Source: Streptococcus pacificus (lineage in GTDB: Bacteria > Bacillota > Bacilli > Lactobacillales > Streptococcaceae). Taken from it: 64,000 nucleotides of DNA. The notes under the pieces were generated by a model. It searched no databases. It was given only the letters and a program-made list of their open reading frames with translations, and was not told the DNA's origin. The stretch spans positions 179,413 through 243,412 of the forward strand of contig NZ_JAENBO010000002.1 in the NCBI RefSeq assembly GCF_016481305.1, written 5' to 3'. Below, piece by piece: positions 36,000 through 45,402 of this stretch (positions are counted from its first letter, which is position 1; each line of letters starts with the position of its first letter). A program made the position numbers and the translations under genes.

Positions 36000-36387
36000 A
36001 TGATTCTTCGACAACTTTAAAACACCAAGCGATTAATTCTTCCAGACGCTCAACTTGTTCGGTCATATGAAGATAGCCAATCACTGCTTCAAAGCCAGTT
36101 GACATCCGGTAAGTGACCACATCTGTGTTTTTAGCCTTAGTATTACTCGTTGCATTACGGCCACGGCGATAGATGTCTTCTTCTTTTTCCGTCAACATCT
36201 TTTCTTCAATCATTTTATTGATTAGCATGGCCTGTGCCTTGGCTGACACGTAGTGTGTCGCCATCCGGTGCAGTTGATTGGGCTTGGTTTGCCCTGTCAT
36301 GATGAGATGTCTACGCACATACATCGAATAGACCGCATCCCCCTCAAAAGCAAGAGCGATCCCGTTAATCAGGTTAACATCAAGCAC
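35998..36387 (-). CDS. mrnC: Mini-ribonuclease 3
   Basis: This 129-residue RNase III catalytic domain without the double-stranded-RNA-binding domain matures 23S rRNA ends. Key acidic residues lie in ALAFEGDAVYSMYVRRHLI and near the end in STGFEAVIGYLHM. RRGRNATSNTKAKNTDVVTYRM is the family signature. It overlaps cysS by 8 bases, the arrangement conserved in Firmicutes, and is the last gene of the operon. Confidence 0.94.
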   Translation of the reverse strand: MLDVNLINGIALAFEGDAVYSMYVRRHLIMTGQTKPNQLHRMATHYVSAKAQAMLINKMIEEKMLTEKEEDIYRRGRNATSNTKAKNTDVVTYRMSTGFEAVIGYLHMTEQVERLEELIAWCFKVVEES

Positions 36388-37729
36388 GCGTCCACCTCAC
36401 ACCCTCTTTGGTATCTAATAATTTAATCCCTTTTTTGGCTAAATCATCTCTAATACGATCAGCTGTAGCAAAATCTCGGTTCTCTCTAGCTTGTTGGCGT
36501 TTTTCAATGAGTTGTTCAATCGCTTCATCAAGAATGTCTTCTTCGTCATCAAAGAAAATACCAAAAACAGCTAACAAGTCAGAAAAAACAGTCTTAACAG
36601 CTTGATTGTAGTTACCTGAATTAATCCATTTAGCCAATTCAAAGATAACGGTAATCCCATTAGCAGCGTTAAAATCATCATCCATAGCTGTAGTAAACTG
36701 GCTGACAAAGTCATTTAAACGGTTCTCATCCACAGTCTCTTTGAAGGATTGTGAATAAGCATTTTTAAGGTATTTGAGGTTGACGTCTGCATCATGAATC
36801 GCTTTTTCGGTAAAATTAATCGGTTTACGATAGTGCTGTGTTGCTAAAAAGAAGCGAAGCACTTGACCATCAACTGTTTTTAGCATGTCATGAACAGTAA
36901 CAAAATTACCTAAAGACTTAGACATTTTTTCGTTATCAACATTGACAAAACCGTTATGCATCCAATAATTGGCAAAAGTTTGACCAGTTTTAGCCTCAGA
37001 TTGAGCGATTTCATTAGTGTGGTGAGGAAACTCAAGGTCAGCACCGCCAGCATGAATATCAATCGTATCACCAAGTAGCTCAGTTGACATAACAGAACAC
37101 TCAATATGCCAGCCAGGACGACCATCTCCCCATGGGCTATCCCAAGAGATTTCACCTTCTTTGGCTGATTTCCAAAGGGCAAAATCAAGAGGATTTTCTT
37201 TAAGCGCCATCTCATCATCCACACGGCCACTCGCACCAACTTCCAAATCCGCTAAGGTTTTATTGGCTAATTTACCATAATTCTTAAACTTAGACACCCG
37301 GAAATAAACATCTCCAGAAGCCTCATAAGCATAATCTTTCTCCAATAAGACGGTAATAAAATTAATAATATTTGGAATATAGTCCATTACACGCGGATGA
37401 TTGGTGGCAGGTTTGACAAACAGTTTACCAGTGTCTTCTTTAAAAGCTGCGATAAAAGTATCTGCCACTTCTTTTGGACTCATCTCCAACTCAATCCCAG
37501 CCTTGATGATTTTATCATCAACATCGGTAAAGTTTGAAATGTAGTTCACTTGATAACCACGATACTCAAAGTAACGACGAATGGTATCAAAAGCAACGGT
37601 ACTTCTAGCATTGCCGATATGAATATAATTATAAACAGTCGGCCCACAGACATACATCCTCACTGTATTTTCTTCAATCGGTTCAAAGTCACGAAGACTT
37701 CTTGTCATCGTGTCATAAATTTTAATCAT
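36380..37729 (-). CDS. cysS: Cysteinyl-tRNA synthetase
   Basis: This class I aminoacyl-tRNA synthetase of 449 residues charges tRNA-Cys. Motifs are HIGNARS (the HIGH signature, near residue 36) and KMSKSLGN (near 270), with zinc-binding Cys/His residues including C28 in YVCGPTVYN and those in WHIECSVMS and HAGGADLEFPHH. The start overlaps the cysE stop by 4 bases. Its pairing with cysE, which makes the cysteine precursor, links cysteine supply and use. Confidence 0.97.
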   Translation of the reverse strand: MIKIYDTMTRSLRDFEPIEENTVRMYVCGPTVYNYIHIGNARSTVAFDTIRRYFEYRGYQVNYISNFTDVDDKIIKAGIELEMSPKEVADTFIAAFKEDTGKLFVKPATNHPRVMDYIPNIINFITVLLEKDYAYEASGDVYFRVSKFKNYGKLANKTLADLEVGASGRVDDEMALKENPLDFALWKSAKEGEISWDSPWGDGRPGWHIECSVMSTELLGDTIDIHAGGADLEFPHHTNEIAQSEAKTGQTFANYWMHNGFVNVDNEKMSKSLGNFVTVHDMLKTVDGQVLRFFLATQHYRKPINFTEKAIHDADVNLKYLKNAYSQSFKETVDENRLNDFVSQFTTAMDDDFNAANGITVIFELAKWINSGNYNQAVKTVFSDLLAVFGIFFDDEEDILDEAIEQLIEKRQQARENRDFATADRIRDDLAKKGIKLLDTKEGVRWTRA

Positions 37730-38247
37730 TCTTTCCCCTTACTTTTTGTTGGCTTTGCTGGAATCCCAACCACAGTGATCCCCGCTGGTACATCTTTTAA
37801 AACCACAGCCGATGCACCGACTTTCGCATATTCTCCAATTTCAATGGGCCCAATCAGTTGAGAATGGGCAGAAATTAAAGCGCCTCGTCTCACCGTAGGA
37901 TGCCTTTTGCCACATTCTTTCCCCGTACCACCAAGAGTTACCCCGTGGTAAAGAAGGACACCTGTTTCAACGATTGCCGTCTCTCCTATCACTAGGCCAT
38001 TACCGTGATCAATGAAGACACCAGGGGCAATTTGGGCTCCCGGATGAATCTCAATTTGTGTTAAAAAGCGCCAAAATTGGCTATGCATTCTTGCTATTAA
38101 CTTAAAGCCATGTTCCCACAAGAAATGGGATACTTGGTGAGCAGCAAGTGCCTTAACCCCTGGATAAGTCAGTAAAATTTCAAGGGTACTTCTTGCTGCT
38201 GGATCATTTTTTTTAACAATAGCAATGGTTTCTTTCCACCAACCCAT
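37726..38247 (-). CDS. cysE: Serine O-acetyltransferase
   Basis: The first enzyme of cysteine synthesis, making O-acetylserine from serine and acetyl-CoA. The 173-residue product has a short N-terminal helical domain and a left-handed beta-helix of hexapeptide repeats (IHPGAQIAPGVFIDHGNGLVIGETAIVETG and so on), with the catalytic His in FIDHG and HGVTLGGTG. It belongs to the shorter Gram-positive type (the E. coli enzyme has about 270 residues). The start has AGGAGTTATATGGG; the gene overlaps cysS by 4 bases. Confidence 0.94.
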   Translation of the reverse strand: MGWWKETIAIVKKNDPAARSTLEILLTYPGVKALAAHQVSHFLWEHGFKLIARMHSQFWRFLTQIEIHPGAQIAPGVFIDHGNGLVIGETAIVETGVLLYHGVTLGGTGKECGKRHPTVRRGALISAHSQLIGPIEIGEYAKVGASAVVLKDVPAGITVVGIPAKPTKSKGKE

Positions 38248-38267
38248 ATAACTCCTTTATCGTCTCT

Positions 38268-39029
38268 TTAAGGTAACTGTTCCCAAGAGAGCATCTCCAT
38301 CTCCTCATCAAAAGGATTAATCACAATCCCTTTTGAGGGTAGTATCTCATTTTCTCCTGATTGTGGGTGTCTTAATTCGTTCAGTTGCCAAGCTAACATA
38401 GTGCCTTTAGCTTCTCTAAACCGTTGACCAAACTTCTCATGATTATACCAACGAGCAAAACTTTCCAAGTTGGAAAAAACTGGAATATAGATGTCACCAT
38501 CAGGATTTGTCATGGTTGGAAATAGTCTCTTTTTATCATCTTTTTTGGTCAAAGAAAATGATGGGATGAGATAGTATTTTTCCAATTTCTCTGCTTTTTG
38601 ATTTGCTTCATTCATTAACCGATTCAAAATAGTCGTGAAATAATTAATAAATGTGACTAATTCAGCACTTTTAAAAGTAGTACTATTACCGGAATCTCCG
38701 GTTCTTTTCAGATTAAAGACAAGACCATAAAGTTTATTGACAAGCGCTCCTTCTAAAACTTCTAGACTTGAGCGAAGAACCCAATGTTGACTTTGAGCAC
38801 TTTCTTGAATAGCTTTAAAGGCTTCTAAATCGTTTTCATCAGTGAATACCGGTGTCACTTTTTTGCCATCAACCTCAATAGCATAAGGTACTTCACTCGC
38901 CCAAACAGGGCTTTGGTGGAGGCTATTCACAAAAGCAATGCTATCTAAAAAATTATCCGGTGCGTTGATAAAAGCGCGCAAGCGTTTATCAATTTCTGCC
39001 ATAATGTTATTATTTGTCTTGTTTGTCAT
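38268..39029 (-). CDS. SseB family protein
   Basis: The 253-residue soluble protein shows the SseB-type N-terminal domain in the second half ([42 protein letters not shown]). Such proteins occur widely without a clear enzymatic role. The ATG at 39029 lies inside the end of pnp, giving a 20-base overlap. An internal ATG at 39002 lies just after the pnp stop but has no ribosome site, so the first start is kept. The position between pnp and cysE suggests co-transcription rather than shared function. Confidence 0.78.
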   Translation of the reverse strand: MTNKTNNNIMAEIDKRLRAFINAPDNFLDSIAFVNSLHQSPVWASEVPYAIEVDGKKVTPVFTDENDLEAFKAIQESAQSQHWVLRSSLEVLEGALVNKLYGLVFNLKRTGDSGNSTTFKSAELVTFINYFTTILNRLMNEANQKAEKLEKYYLIPSFSLTKKDDKKRLFPTMTNPDGDIYIPVFSNLESFARWYNHEKFGQRFREAKGTMLAWQLNELRHPQSGENEILPSKGIVINPFDEEMEMLSWEQLP

Positions 39030-41163
39030 GTTTTTCTTCTTTACGTTCTTTTTTCTCAGGTCTTGGTGGTCTTGGCAAAAGTGCCTTCATTGACGCATCA
39101 ACACGTCCCTTGTCATCCACTTTAATGACTTTGACAGAAACCGTATCCCCTATAGCCACTAAATCTTCAACCTTGTTAGTTCTTGCCCAAGCCATTTCTG
39201 AAATATGAACAAGGGCGTCAGTCTTATCAAAAAGGTTAACAAAGGCACCGAATTTTTCAATGCGAACGACTTTAGCTTCATAGACATCACCAACTTTTGC
39301 TTCACGCACTAGGTTAGTAATAATTTCTTTGGTACGATTAATTGCTTCTTGATCGCTCGAGTAGATAGAAACCATACCTTCTTCGTCGATATCAATCTTA
39401 ACGCCTGTTTCAGCGATAATCTTATCGATGGTTTCACCGCCCTTACCGATAACAATTTTAATTTTATCGACATCAATTTGAATGGTATCAATTTTTGGTG
39501 CGGTAGGTGCCAATTCTGGACGAGGTCCAGAAATAGTGTCATGAATGACATCAAGAATTTCAAAACGTGCTTTTTTCGCTTGTGCTAATGCTTCTTCTAA
39601 GATTTGAGGAGTGATTCCTGCTATCTTGATATCCATTTGAAGAGCCGTAATACCTTCTCTTGTACCAGCCACTTTAAAGTCCATGTCGCCAAAGTGATCT
39701 TCTAAACCTTGAATATCGGTTAAAATAGTGTAGTTATTACCATCAGAAATCAATCCCATGGCAATTCCTGCTACTGGCGCTTTAATTGGTACACCACCAG
39801 CCATAAGAGCAAGTGTCCCCGCACAGATCGACGCTTGAGAGCTAGAACCATTTGATTCTAAGACTTCTGCCACCAAACGAATGGCATAAGGGAAATCCTC
39901 ATAACTTGGTAGAACTTGCTCAAGAGCACGTTCCCCTAGCGCCCCATGGCCAATCTCACGACGACCAGGTGCTCCGTAACGGCCTGTTTCACCAACAGAG
40001 TATTGTGGGAAATTATAGTGATGCATGAAGCGTTTTTTGTACACCTCATCAAGACCATCAACCAATTGTGTTTCACCAAGTGGTGCCAAAGTTAAAACAG
40101 ACAAGGCTTGTGTTTGCCCACGTGTAAATAAACCTGAACCATGAACTTGTGGTAAGAAATCAATTTCAGCATCTAGTTGGCGAATCTCATCAACACGACG
40201 ACCATCAGGACGAATTTTATCTTCTGTGATCAAGCGACGCACTTCTGCGTGTTCCATCTGCTCTAAAATCTCAGCCACATCACGCATAATGGTTGCAAGA
40301 TTCTCATCATCAGCATATTTTTCTTCGTAAACAGCTTTAACTTCTTCTTTGACGGCTTCTGTTGCTGCCTCACGCGCTAATTTTTCTTCAACTTGTACAG
40401 CTTTTTGTAATTGTGTATTGTATTGAGCAATAATTTCTGCTTGCAAGTCTTTATCGACTTGGAGAAGTTCAACCTCTGCTTTTTCCTTACCAACTTGGGC
40501 AACAATCTCTTCTTGGAAGGCAATCAATTCTTTAATAGCATCATGACCAAGTAGAAGAGCTTCCAACATGATATCTTCGGTTAATTCTTTGGCACCAGAC
40601 TCAACCATGTTAATGGCATGTTTAGTTCCTGCCACAATGAGGTCTAATGAAGAAGCCTCTTGTTCTTCTTGTGTTGGGTTAATAATGTATTTACCATCTA
40701 CATAAGCCACTTGAACCCCTGCAATCGGACCATCAAATGGAATATCAGAAACGGATAACGAGAGTGATGACCCAAACATAGCAGCCATCGGTGCAGATGC
40801 ATTAGCATCGTATGAAAGTACTGTGTTAATCACTTGCACTTCATTTCTAAAACCTTCTGCAAACATTGGACGAATCGGACGGTCAATCAAACGTGCGGTT
40901 AGAGTTGCATTGGTACTTGGACGGCCTTCACGTTTATTGAATCCGCCTGGGTATTTCCCAGCAGCATACATTTTTTCTTCATAATTGACTTGAAGTGGGA
41001 AAAAATCACCTGTTGCCATTTTTTTAGACATGGTTGCTGCCGTTAAGACAGTTGTATCACCATAACGAACTACAACTGCGCCATTCGCTTGTTTTGCCAC
41101 TTGACCAGTTTCAACGACTAAAGGTCGTCCAGCAAAAGTAGTTTTAAACACTTGTTTTGACAT
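39010..41163 (-). CDS. pnp: Polynucleotide phosphorylase
   Basis: This phosphate-dependent 3'-5' exoribonuclease, central to mRNA decay, works as a trimer. The 717-residue product has two RNase PH-like domains, a linking helical domain, a KH domain ([14 protein letters not shown], near residue 570), and an S1 domain ([22 protein letters not shown]), then a charged tail ([15 protein letters not shown]). The start at 41163 has AAGGAG; the frame from 41217 has none. It follows rpsO, the order conserved in bacteria. Confidence 0.97.
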   Translation of the reverse strand: MSKQVFKTTFAGRPLVVETGQVAKQANGAVVVRYGDTTVLTAATMSKKMATGDFFPLQVNYEEKMYAAGKYPGGFNKREGRPSTNATLTARLIDRPIRPMFAEGFRNEVQVINTVLSYDANASAPMAAMFGSSLSLSVSDIPFDGPIAGVQVAYVDGKYIINPTQEEQEASSLDLIVAGTKHAINMVESGAKELTEDIMLEALLLGHDAIKELIAFQEEIVAQVGKEKAEVELLQVDKDLQAEIIAQYNTQLQKAVQVEEKLAREAATEAVKEEVKAVYEEKYADDENLATIMRDVAEILEQMEHAEVRRLITEDKIRPDGRRVDEIRQLDAEIDFLPQVHGSGLFTRGQTQALSVLTLAPLGETQLVDGLDEVYKKRFMHHYNFPQYSVGETGRYGAPGRREIGHGALGERALEQVLPSYEDFPYAIRLVAEVLESNGSSSQASICAGTLALMAGGVPIKAPVAGIAMGLISDGNNYTILTDIQGLEDHFGDMDFKVAGTREGITALQMDIKIAGITPQILEEALAQAKKARFEILDVIHDTISGPRPELAPTAPKIDTIQIDVDKIKIVIGKGGETIDKIIAETGVKIDIDEEGMVSIYSSDQEAINRTKEIITNLVREAKVGDVYEAKVVRIEKFGAFVNLFDKTDALVHISEMAWARTNKVEDLVAIGDTVSVKVIKVDDKGRVDASMKALLPRPPRPEKKERKEEKHDKQDK

Positions 41164-41338
41164 ACAAAACTCCTTGAATCTATTTTTATTTGATACATCA
41201 TTTGCTACAAAAATCAACCTATTTCCCTAGAAATAACCTCATTTTTGTATCAATCATGTATCCCTTTTATTTTACCACAAATGAGATAAAATAAAAAACG
41301 TCTTTAGCACACTTTCTCACTGTTTTTACCTTTAAAAT

Positions 41339-41370
41339 AAGAAAAAAGCTCCCAGAAGGAACTTTTTCTT
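41339..41370 (-). terminator. Terminator between rpsO and pnp
   Basis: AAAAAAG-TCC and GGA-CTTTTTC form an interrupted stem 15 bases after the rpsO stop. Partial readthrough into pnp is possible. Confidence 0.7.
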
Positions 41371-41383
41371 TTGATAGTCTTGA

Positions 41384-41653
41384 TTAACGACGAAGACCTA
41401 ATGAACCAATTAATTCACGGTAACGGTTAACGTCAGTGCGACGCAAGTATGCTAGTAAGTTACGACGGTGACCGATTTTTTTCATCAATCCACGGTATGT
41501 AGCATTGTCTTTTTTATGAATTTTAATATGTTCATTTAAGTGGTTGATTTCCCATGTTAAAACTGCCACTTGAACTTCAACGCTACCTGTGTCGCCTTCA
41601 TGACGAGCATATTGTGCGATAATTTCATTTTTTTTCTCTTTTGAAATTGCCAT
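41384..41653 (-). CDS. rpsO: 30S ribosomal protein S15 (uS15)
   Basis: The 89-residue primary 16S-binding protein of the 30S platform. Typical segments are [25 protein letters not shown] and the RNA-binding [13 protein letters not shown]. The start has GGAGAAAAAATA before the ATG. The leader upstream can fold and may mediate autoregulation, as in other Firmicutes. Confidence 0.98.
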   Translation of the reverse strand: MAISKEKKNEIIAQYARHEGDTGSVEVQVAVLTWEINHLNEHIKIHKKDNATYRGLMKKIGHRRNLLAYLRRTDVNRYRELIGSLGLRR

Positions 41654-41684
41654 TATTTTTTCTCCTTTTTATCCTTTATCCGAG

Positions 41685-41745
41685 TCATAGGTTTTGGCAG
41701 ACCTAAAACCAAGAAAAAGTTAGTATGTCCTTAGGACATCATTCA
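41685..41745 (-). promoter_or_regulatory. Folded leader of rpsO, candidate S15 control region
   Basis: GGTTTTAGG/CCAAAACC (41691-41711) and ATGTCCT/AGGACAT (41726-41740) form two hairpins in the rpsO leader. The S15-leader assignment is inference from position. Confidence 0.35.
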
Positions 41746-41850
41746 TTGTATCAAAAGAGGCTCCCTTTTGTCAAATAGTCCCCCTTTATTTCTTCTTTTT
41801 TTTATGATATAGTTAGACATGAAATTAGATTTAGAAATCGAGGAAGACTC

Positions 41851-42465
41851 ATGTCTGTTCAAGAAAAATTAATTCGTGCCAGCCATTTGATAGATATGAA
41901 TGACATCATCAGAGAAGGCAACCCAACGCTTCGTGCGAAAGCAAAAGAAGTGACCTTGCCACTGTCTGATGAAGACATTAAACTTGGCGAAAAAATGATG
42001 CAATTTTTAAAAAATTCTCAAGATCCAGTGATGGGTGAAAAAATGCAACTGCGTGCTGGGGTTGGACTAGCTGCACCTCAAATTGATATTTCAAAACGTA
42101 TCATCGCTGTGTTAGTCCCAAATCCTGAAGACCCAGAAGGCAATCCACCAAAAGAAGCCTATGCTTTGGAGGAAGTGATGTATAACCCTAAAATCTTGTC
42201 TCATTCTGTCCAAGATGCCGCTCTAGCTGAAGGGGAGGGCTGTTTATCTGTTGATCGAACAGTAGAAGGGTACGTTGTTCGACACGCTCGTGTAACCATT
42301 GAATACTATGATAAAAACAATGAAAAACACAAATTAAAATTAAAAGGCTATAACGCTATTGTTGTCCAACATGAAATTGACCATATTAATGGTGTGCTTT
42401 TCTATGACCGTATCAACCCTAAAAATCCATTCGAAAGAAAAGATGGGATGCTCTTACTAGACTAA
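41851..42465 (+). CDS. def: Peptide deformylase, type 2
   Basis: This metal enzyme removes the N-formyl group from new proteins. The 204-residue product has the three deformylase motifs [14 protein letters not shown] and HEIDH (metal ligands Cys, His, His), plus the insertions that mark the longer Gram-positive type 2 enzymes. It is alone on the + strand with GAGGAAGACTC upstream of the ATG and a strong bidirectional terminator after it. Confidence 0.97.
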   Translation: MSVQEKLIRASHLIDMNDIIREGNPTLRAKAKEVTLPLSDEDIKLGEKMMQFLKNSQDPVMGEKMQLRAGVGLAAPQIDISKRIIAVLVPNPEDPEGNPPKEAYALEEVMYNPKILSHSVQDAALAEGEGCLSVDRTVEGYVVRHARVTIEYYDKNNEKHKLKLKGYNAIVVQHEIDHINGVLFYDRINPKNPFERKDGMLLLD

Positions 42466-42476
42466 GCAATCACTTA

Positions 42477-42513
42477 AAAACCACAGGTTTGTTAAACAAG
42501 CCTGTGGTTTTTC
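42477..42513. terminator. Bidirectional terminator between def and the ABC gene
   Basis: AAAAACCACAGG and CCTGTGGTTTTT form a strong stem shared by two convergent genes. Confidence 0.9.
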
Positions 42514-42519
42514 TTATGA

Positions 42520-44265
42520 TTAAGCAATTGTTTTTTGAATGGCCTGCATTTGCGCATAACGACCTTTGTTAGCCATTAATTCTGTATGAGTTCCTTGCTC
42601 AACGATTTCGCCATTATCTAAAACCAAAATCTGATCGGCATCTTGAATCGTTGACAAGCGATGGGCAATGATAAAAGTGGTTCTTCCTTCTTTTAAAACG
42701 GCCATGGCTTTTTGAATCATCTCTTCTGTTTCTGTGTCAATATGAGAAGTGGCCTCATCCAAGATTAAAATCTTTGGATCAACAATCAAGGTTCTTGCAA
42801 AAGCGATTAACTGACGTTCACCACTAGAAAACGCAGACCCTTTTTCAACGACTTTTTCGTGGATGCCATTTTTTAACCGAGCAACCATATCGCTAGCACC
42901 AACACGCTTAAGAGCTGTCATAATCTCTTCATCAGAAAAATCAGGATTATTCATAGTGACATTACTAGCAATAGTGCCGGTGAAAATATAAGGATCTTGT
43001 AAAACAATCCCCATGTGGCTTCTGAGGCTCTCTCTTGAAAAATATCTGGTATCTTGATGATCAATAACAATCCGTCCTTCTTGTGGATCATAAAAACGAT
43101 ACAATAAATTCATGATGGACGATTTTCCTGAACCCGTATGACCAACCAAGGCCACTGTCTGCCCTGCTTTGGCATGAATAACAATATTTTTTAAGACTTT
43201 TTTACCCTCTTCATATGAAAATGACACATTTTCAAACCGAACATCTCCCACAGGAATGTGTAGTTCTTCATCCGAGTCGTCTTCTAAAGGTTCGTTCAAC
43301 AATTCAAATAAACGTCGCCCTGTTGTTAGTGAGCGTTTTATATTTGGTAATGTTCTTACTAGGTTTCCCATCATATCAAACAAGATTGAAACATAATTGA
43401 TGTAAATAAATAATCTCCCCGCCGTGATTAAAGGATTATCAGACAAAAACTGATAACCAACAATCGTCAGAGTGGCAGCAATCACAAAATTTTTCAATAA
43501 TTCCATCAAGTTCCAAGAAAGAGAACTATCAATCAAAATACTCTTGTATTCTGCTTGACGCATTTTCTCTGATAACTGTTCAAAATCTGCCATTATGCGA
43601 TTCTCTTGATGATAAAGTTGAATAATCGTAGAACCATTCATTGTTTCATTGACTTGCGTGTTGATATCACTTCTAGCTTCATAAAAAGTGGCAATCGGTT
43701 TTTCTGTAATGCGGTTGTAGAATAATTGCCAGTAATAAAACAAAGGAATCAACAGTAGTAAAAAGAGACCTAAGCGCCAATCTAAAAGAAAGACAATGCC
43801 ATAAATAATCGTGATTCTCAAAGAGGCACGGATAAAATTGGATAAGAGATTAGCATAAAATTGGGTTCTAATGGTTTCGGTGTCGTTGACAATTCGAGTC
43901 GCAATTTTCCCAGCTGGTTTATCATCAAAATAAGAGATGGGAAGACGCTGCATTACACGATAAGCTCTCTCGCGCAAATAGGCTGCTGTTTTGTTAGCAG
44001 CATGCATTAAAAGACGTGTTGACACATAATAACCAATGCTATAAAACACCATCAAACTAACAAATAAGGCTAAGTATCTTAATAAAACGACATCATCAAG
44101 TGCCTTGCCGTTGGTTAAATCACTCAAAGGCCCATCAATAACTCTACGAATAATTAGCGGAGAAACTTGCTGCAAAAGAGAGGACATCAAAAGTAAAGCC
44201 ATTCCCAAACCGAAGAATTTCTTAACTGCTTTTAATTCTTTTAATAACGATAAAATAATAGACAA
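42520..44265 (-). CDS. ABC exporter half-transporter, canonical partner (BmrD/PatB-like)
   Basis: A membrane-spanning ABC exporter half (581 residues from a TTG start): six transmembrane helices in the first 320 residues, then an ATPase domain with Walker A GHTGSGKS, signature SSGERQ (a variant of LSGGQ), and Walker B ILILDEATSH with the catalytic Glu. It likely pairs with the product at 45403, whose catalytic position is Asp, as in heterodimeric multidrug exporters BmrCD, LmrCD and PatAB. The TTG at 44265 lies seven bases after GAAGGAGG and yields the normal N terminus; the ATG frame from 44313 lacks a site. Drug substrates are inferred only. The intervening reductase gene is unusual for the family. 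Confidence 0.88.
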   Translation of the reverse strand: MSIILSLLKELKAVKKFFGLGMALLLMSSLLQQVSPLIIRRVIDGPLSDLTNGKALDDVVLLRYLALFVSLMVFYSIGYYVSTRLLMHAANKTAAYLRERAYRVMQRLPISYFDDKPAGKIATRIVNDTETIRTQFYANLLSNFIRASLRITIIYGIVFLLDWRLGLFLLLLIPLFYYWQLFYNRITEKPIATFYEARSDINTQVNETMNGSTIIQLYHQENRIMADFEQLSEKMRQAEYKSILIDSSLSWNLMELLKNFVIAATLTIVGYQFLSDNPLITAGRLFIYINYVSILFDMMGNLVRTLPNIKRSLTTGRRLFELLNEPLEDDSDEELHIPVGDVRFENVSFSYEEGKKVLKNIVIHAKAGQTVALVGHTGSGKSSIMNLLYRFYDPQEGRIVIDHQDTRYFSRESLRSHMGIVLQDPYIFTGTIASNVTMNNPDFSDEEIMTALKRVGASDMVARLKNGIHEKVVEKGSAFSSGERQLIAFARTLIVDPKILILDEATSHIDTETEEMIQKAMAVLKEGRTTFIIAHRLSTIQDADQILVLDNGEIVEQGTHTELMANKGRYAQMQAIQKTIA

Positions 44266-44365
44266 AATTGTTCCTCCTTCATTTGTTGGCGTAGCTATTA
44301 GCCACAAGACCAAATTTTAGCAATCACATTTACTGATTTGCCAACACTACCGCACGTTTCTCTTG

Positions 44366-44495
44366 ATTTAATGCTAAACGATCAGATAGGCTTTGGTTTG
44401 AACCATTCGGATAAACAAACAAATCATGTTCAAACACTAGTTCTTCTGGATTTTAGGATAAAATTTCTATCTTTTTCTAATCCATCAGTGATTGT
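44366..44495 (-). pseudogene. Fragment of an ABC exporter ATPase gene
   Basis: About 130 bases align without large gaps to positions 46056-46200 inside the ABC gene at 45403 (shared runs such as TGGTTTGAACCATT, TCAAACACTA and TTCTTCTGG). The frame is broken by stops. It is a leftover of a duplicated or recombined exporter gene, now next to the reductase gene. Confidence 0.75.
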
Positions 44496-45354
44496 TTTTT
44501 CTATTTATTACTTCTTGGTTAAAAAAGGGTTCTAATTTTTCATTGCCAAATCTTGGAGCAGACATATCCATTGCCATGGTCGTCATAAAAAATTCCAGTG
44601 GACCGTAGGTCTTCTGACCAGTAAACGTCCTAATGGCAAAAAGAGCAAACCTTCTGAAAAAATCTGGTAAATGAACGATCTTGATTTTTTTATGGTAAGC
44701 CTTTAATGCTAGTTCTGCAATTTCATTTTGCGAAAGTAGCTCAGGGCCACCGACATCCAACTCTTTTTCATCATTCATGATAGAATCAACAATGACAACG
44801 GCTAAATCTTTTCCATGAATCGGATTGAGTTTTAATGTGCCATCCCCAAATAAATAGACCTTCCCACTTTTTGCCATGTTTAGAAATTCTACCATATCTG
44901 AGAAAAATCCATTTGGCCTGATAATACAGTAATCTAAGCCAGAAGCCTTTAGATAATCCCCTAATTTTTCTTTTGCTTCACAGATTTTTAAATGTCTTAG
45001 TTTTTCACCCTTTAAAACAGAAACATAGATAACCTTTTTGACACCACTTTTTTTAGCTTCATTAATCAGGTTTGCATTTGCCTGATAGTCAACGTCCATA
45101 TAGGTTAATCCGTCTTTTTGACGCGTAATACCAACTGTACTGATGACAACATCGACATTCTCGCAAATGCCTTTTAGTTCCTCAGGTTTTGTTACTTGCG
45201 CTTCGATTATTTCAAGGTTTGGCGCAGTCAGGCTCACTTTATTTTTATTTCTGACAACTATTTTAGTCGGATAACCTCTTTTTATCAGTTCCTGCATTAC
45301 AAATTTTCCCAGATATCCTGTTGCTCCCGCTAAAAGTACTTTTTCTTTAGTCAT
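44485..45354 (-). CDS. NmrA-like / atypical SDR NAD(P)-binding protein
   Basis: The 289-residue Rossmann-fold protein starts KVLLAGATGYLGKFVMQELIKRG (the GxxGxxG dinucleotide-binding motif) and continues VVISTVGITRQKDG and GLDYCIIRPNGFFSDM. This type binds NAD(P)(H) and serves as a reductase, isomerase-like enzyme or redox sensor; no Tyr-x-x-x-Lys pair is obvious, so catalysis is uncertain. The start at 45354 has AGGAGGGATACAACG; 45378 lacks one. It lies between two exporter genes that normally adjoin, with an ABC-gene fragment on its 3' side, suggesting insertion by recombination. Confidence 0.85.
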   Translation of the reverse strand: MTKEKVLLAGATGYLGKFVMQELIKRGYPTKIVVRNKNKVSLTAPNLEIIEAQVTKPEELKGICENVDVVISTVGITRQKDGLTYMDVDYQANANLINEAKKSGVKKVIYVSVLKGEKLRHLKICEAKEKLGDYLKASGLDYCIIRPNGFFSDMVEFLNMAKSGKVYLFGDGTLKLNPIHGKDLAVVIVDSIMNDEKELDVGGPELLSQNEIAELALKAYHKKIKIVHLPDFFRRFALFAIRTFTGQKTYGPLEFFMTTMAMDMSAPRFGNEKLEPFFNQEVINRKNNH

Positions 45355-45402
45355 CGTTGTATCCCTCCTTAGTGGCACATAAAACAGGCGTTTATACCGG
45401 AC

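Noticed and set aside
44105..44535. + strand ORFs over the ABC gene start and the ABC fragment
   Set aside because: They are shadows of the minus-strand gene and of the decayed fragment, without ribosome sites.
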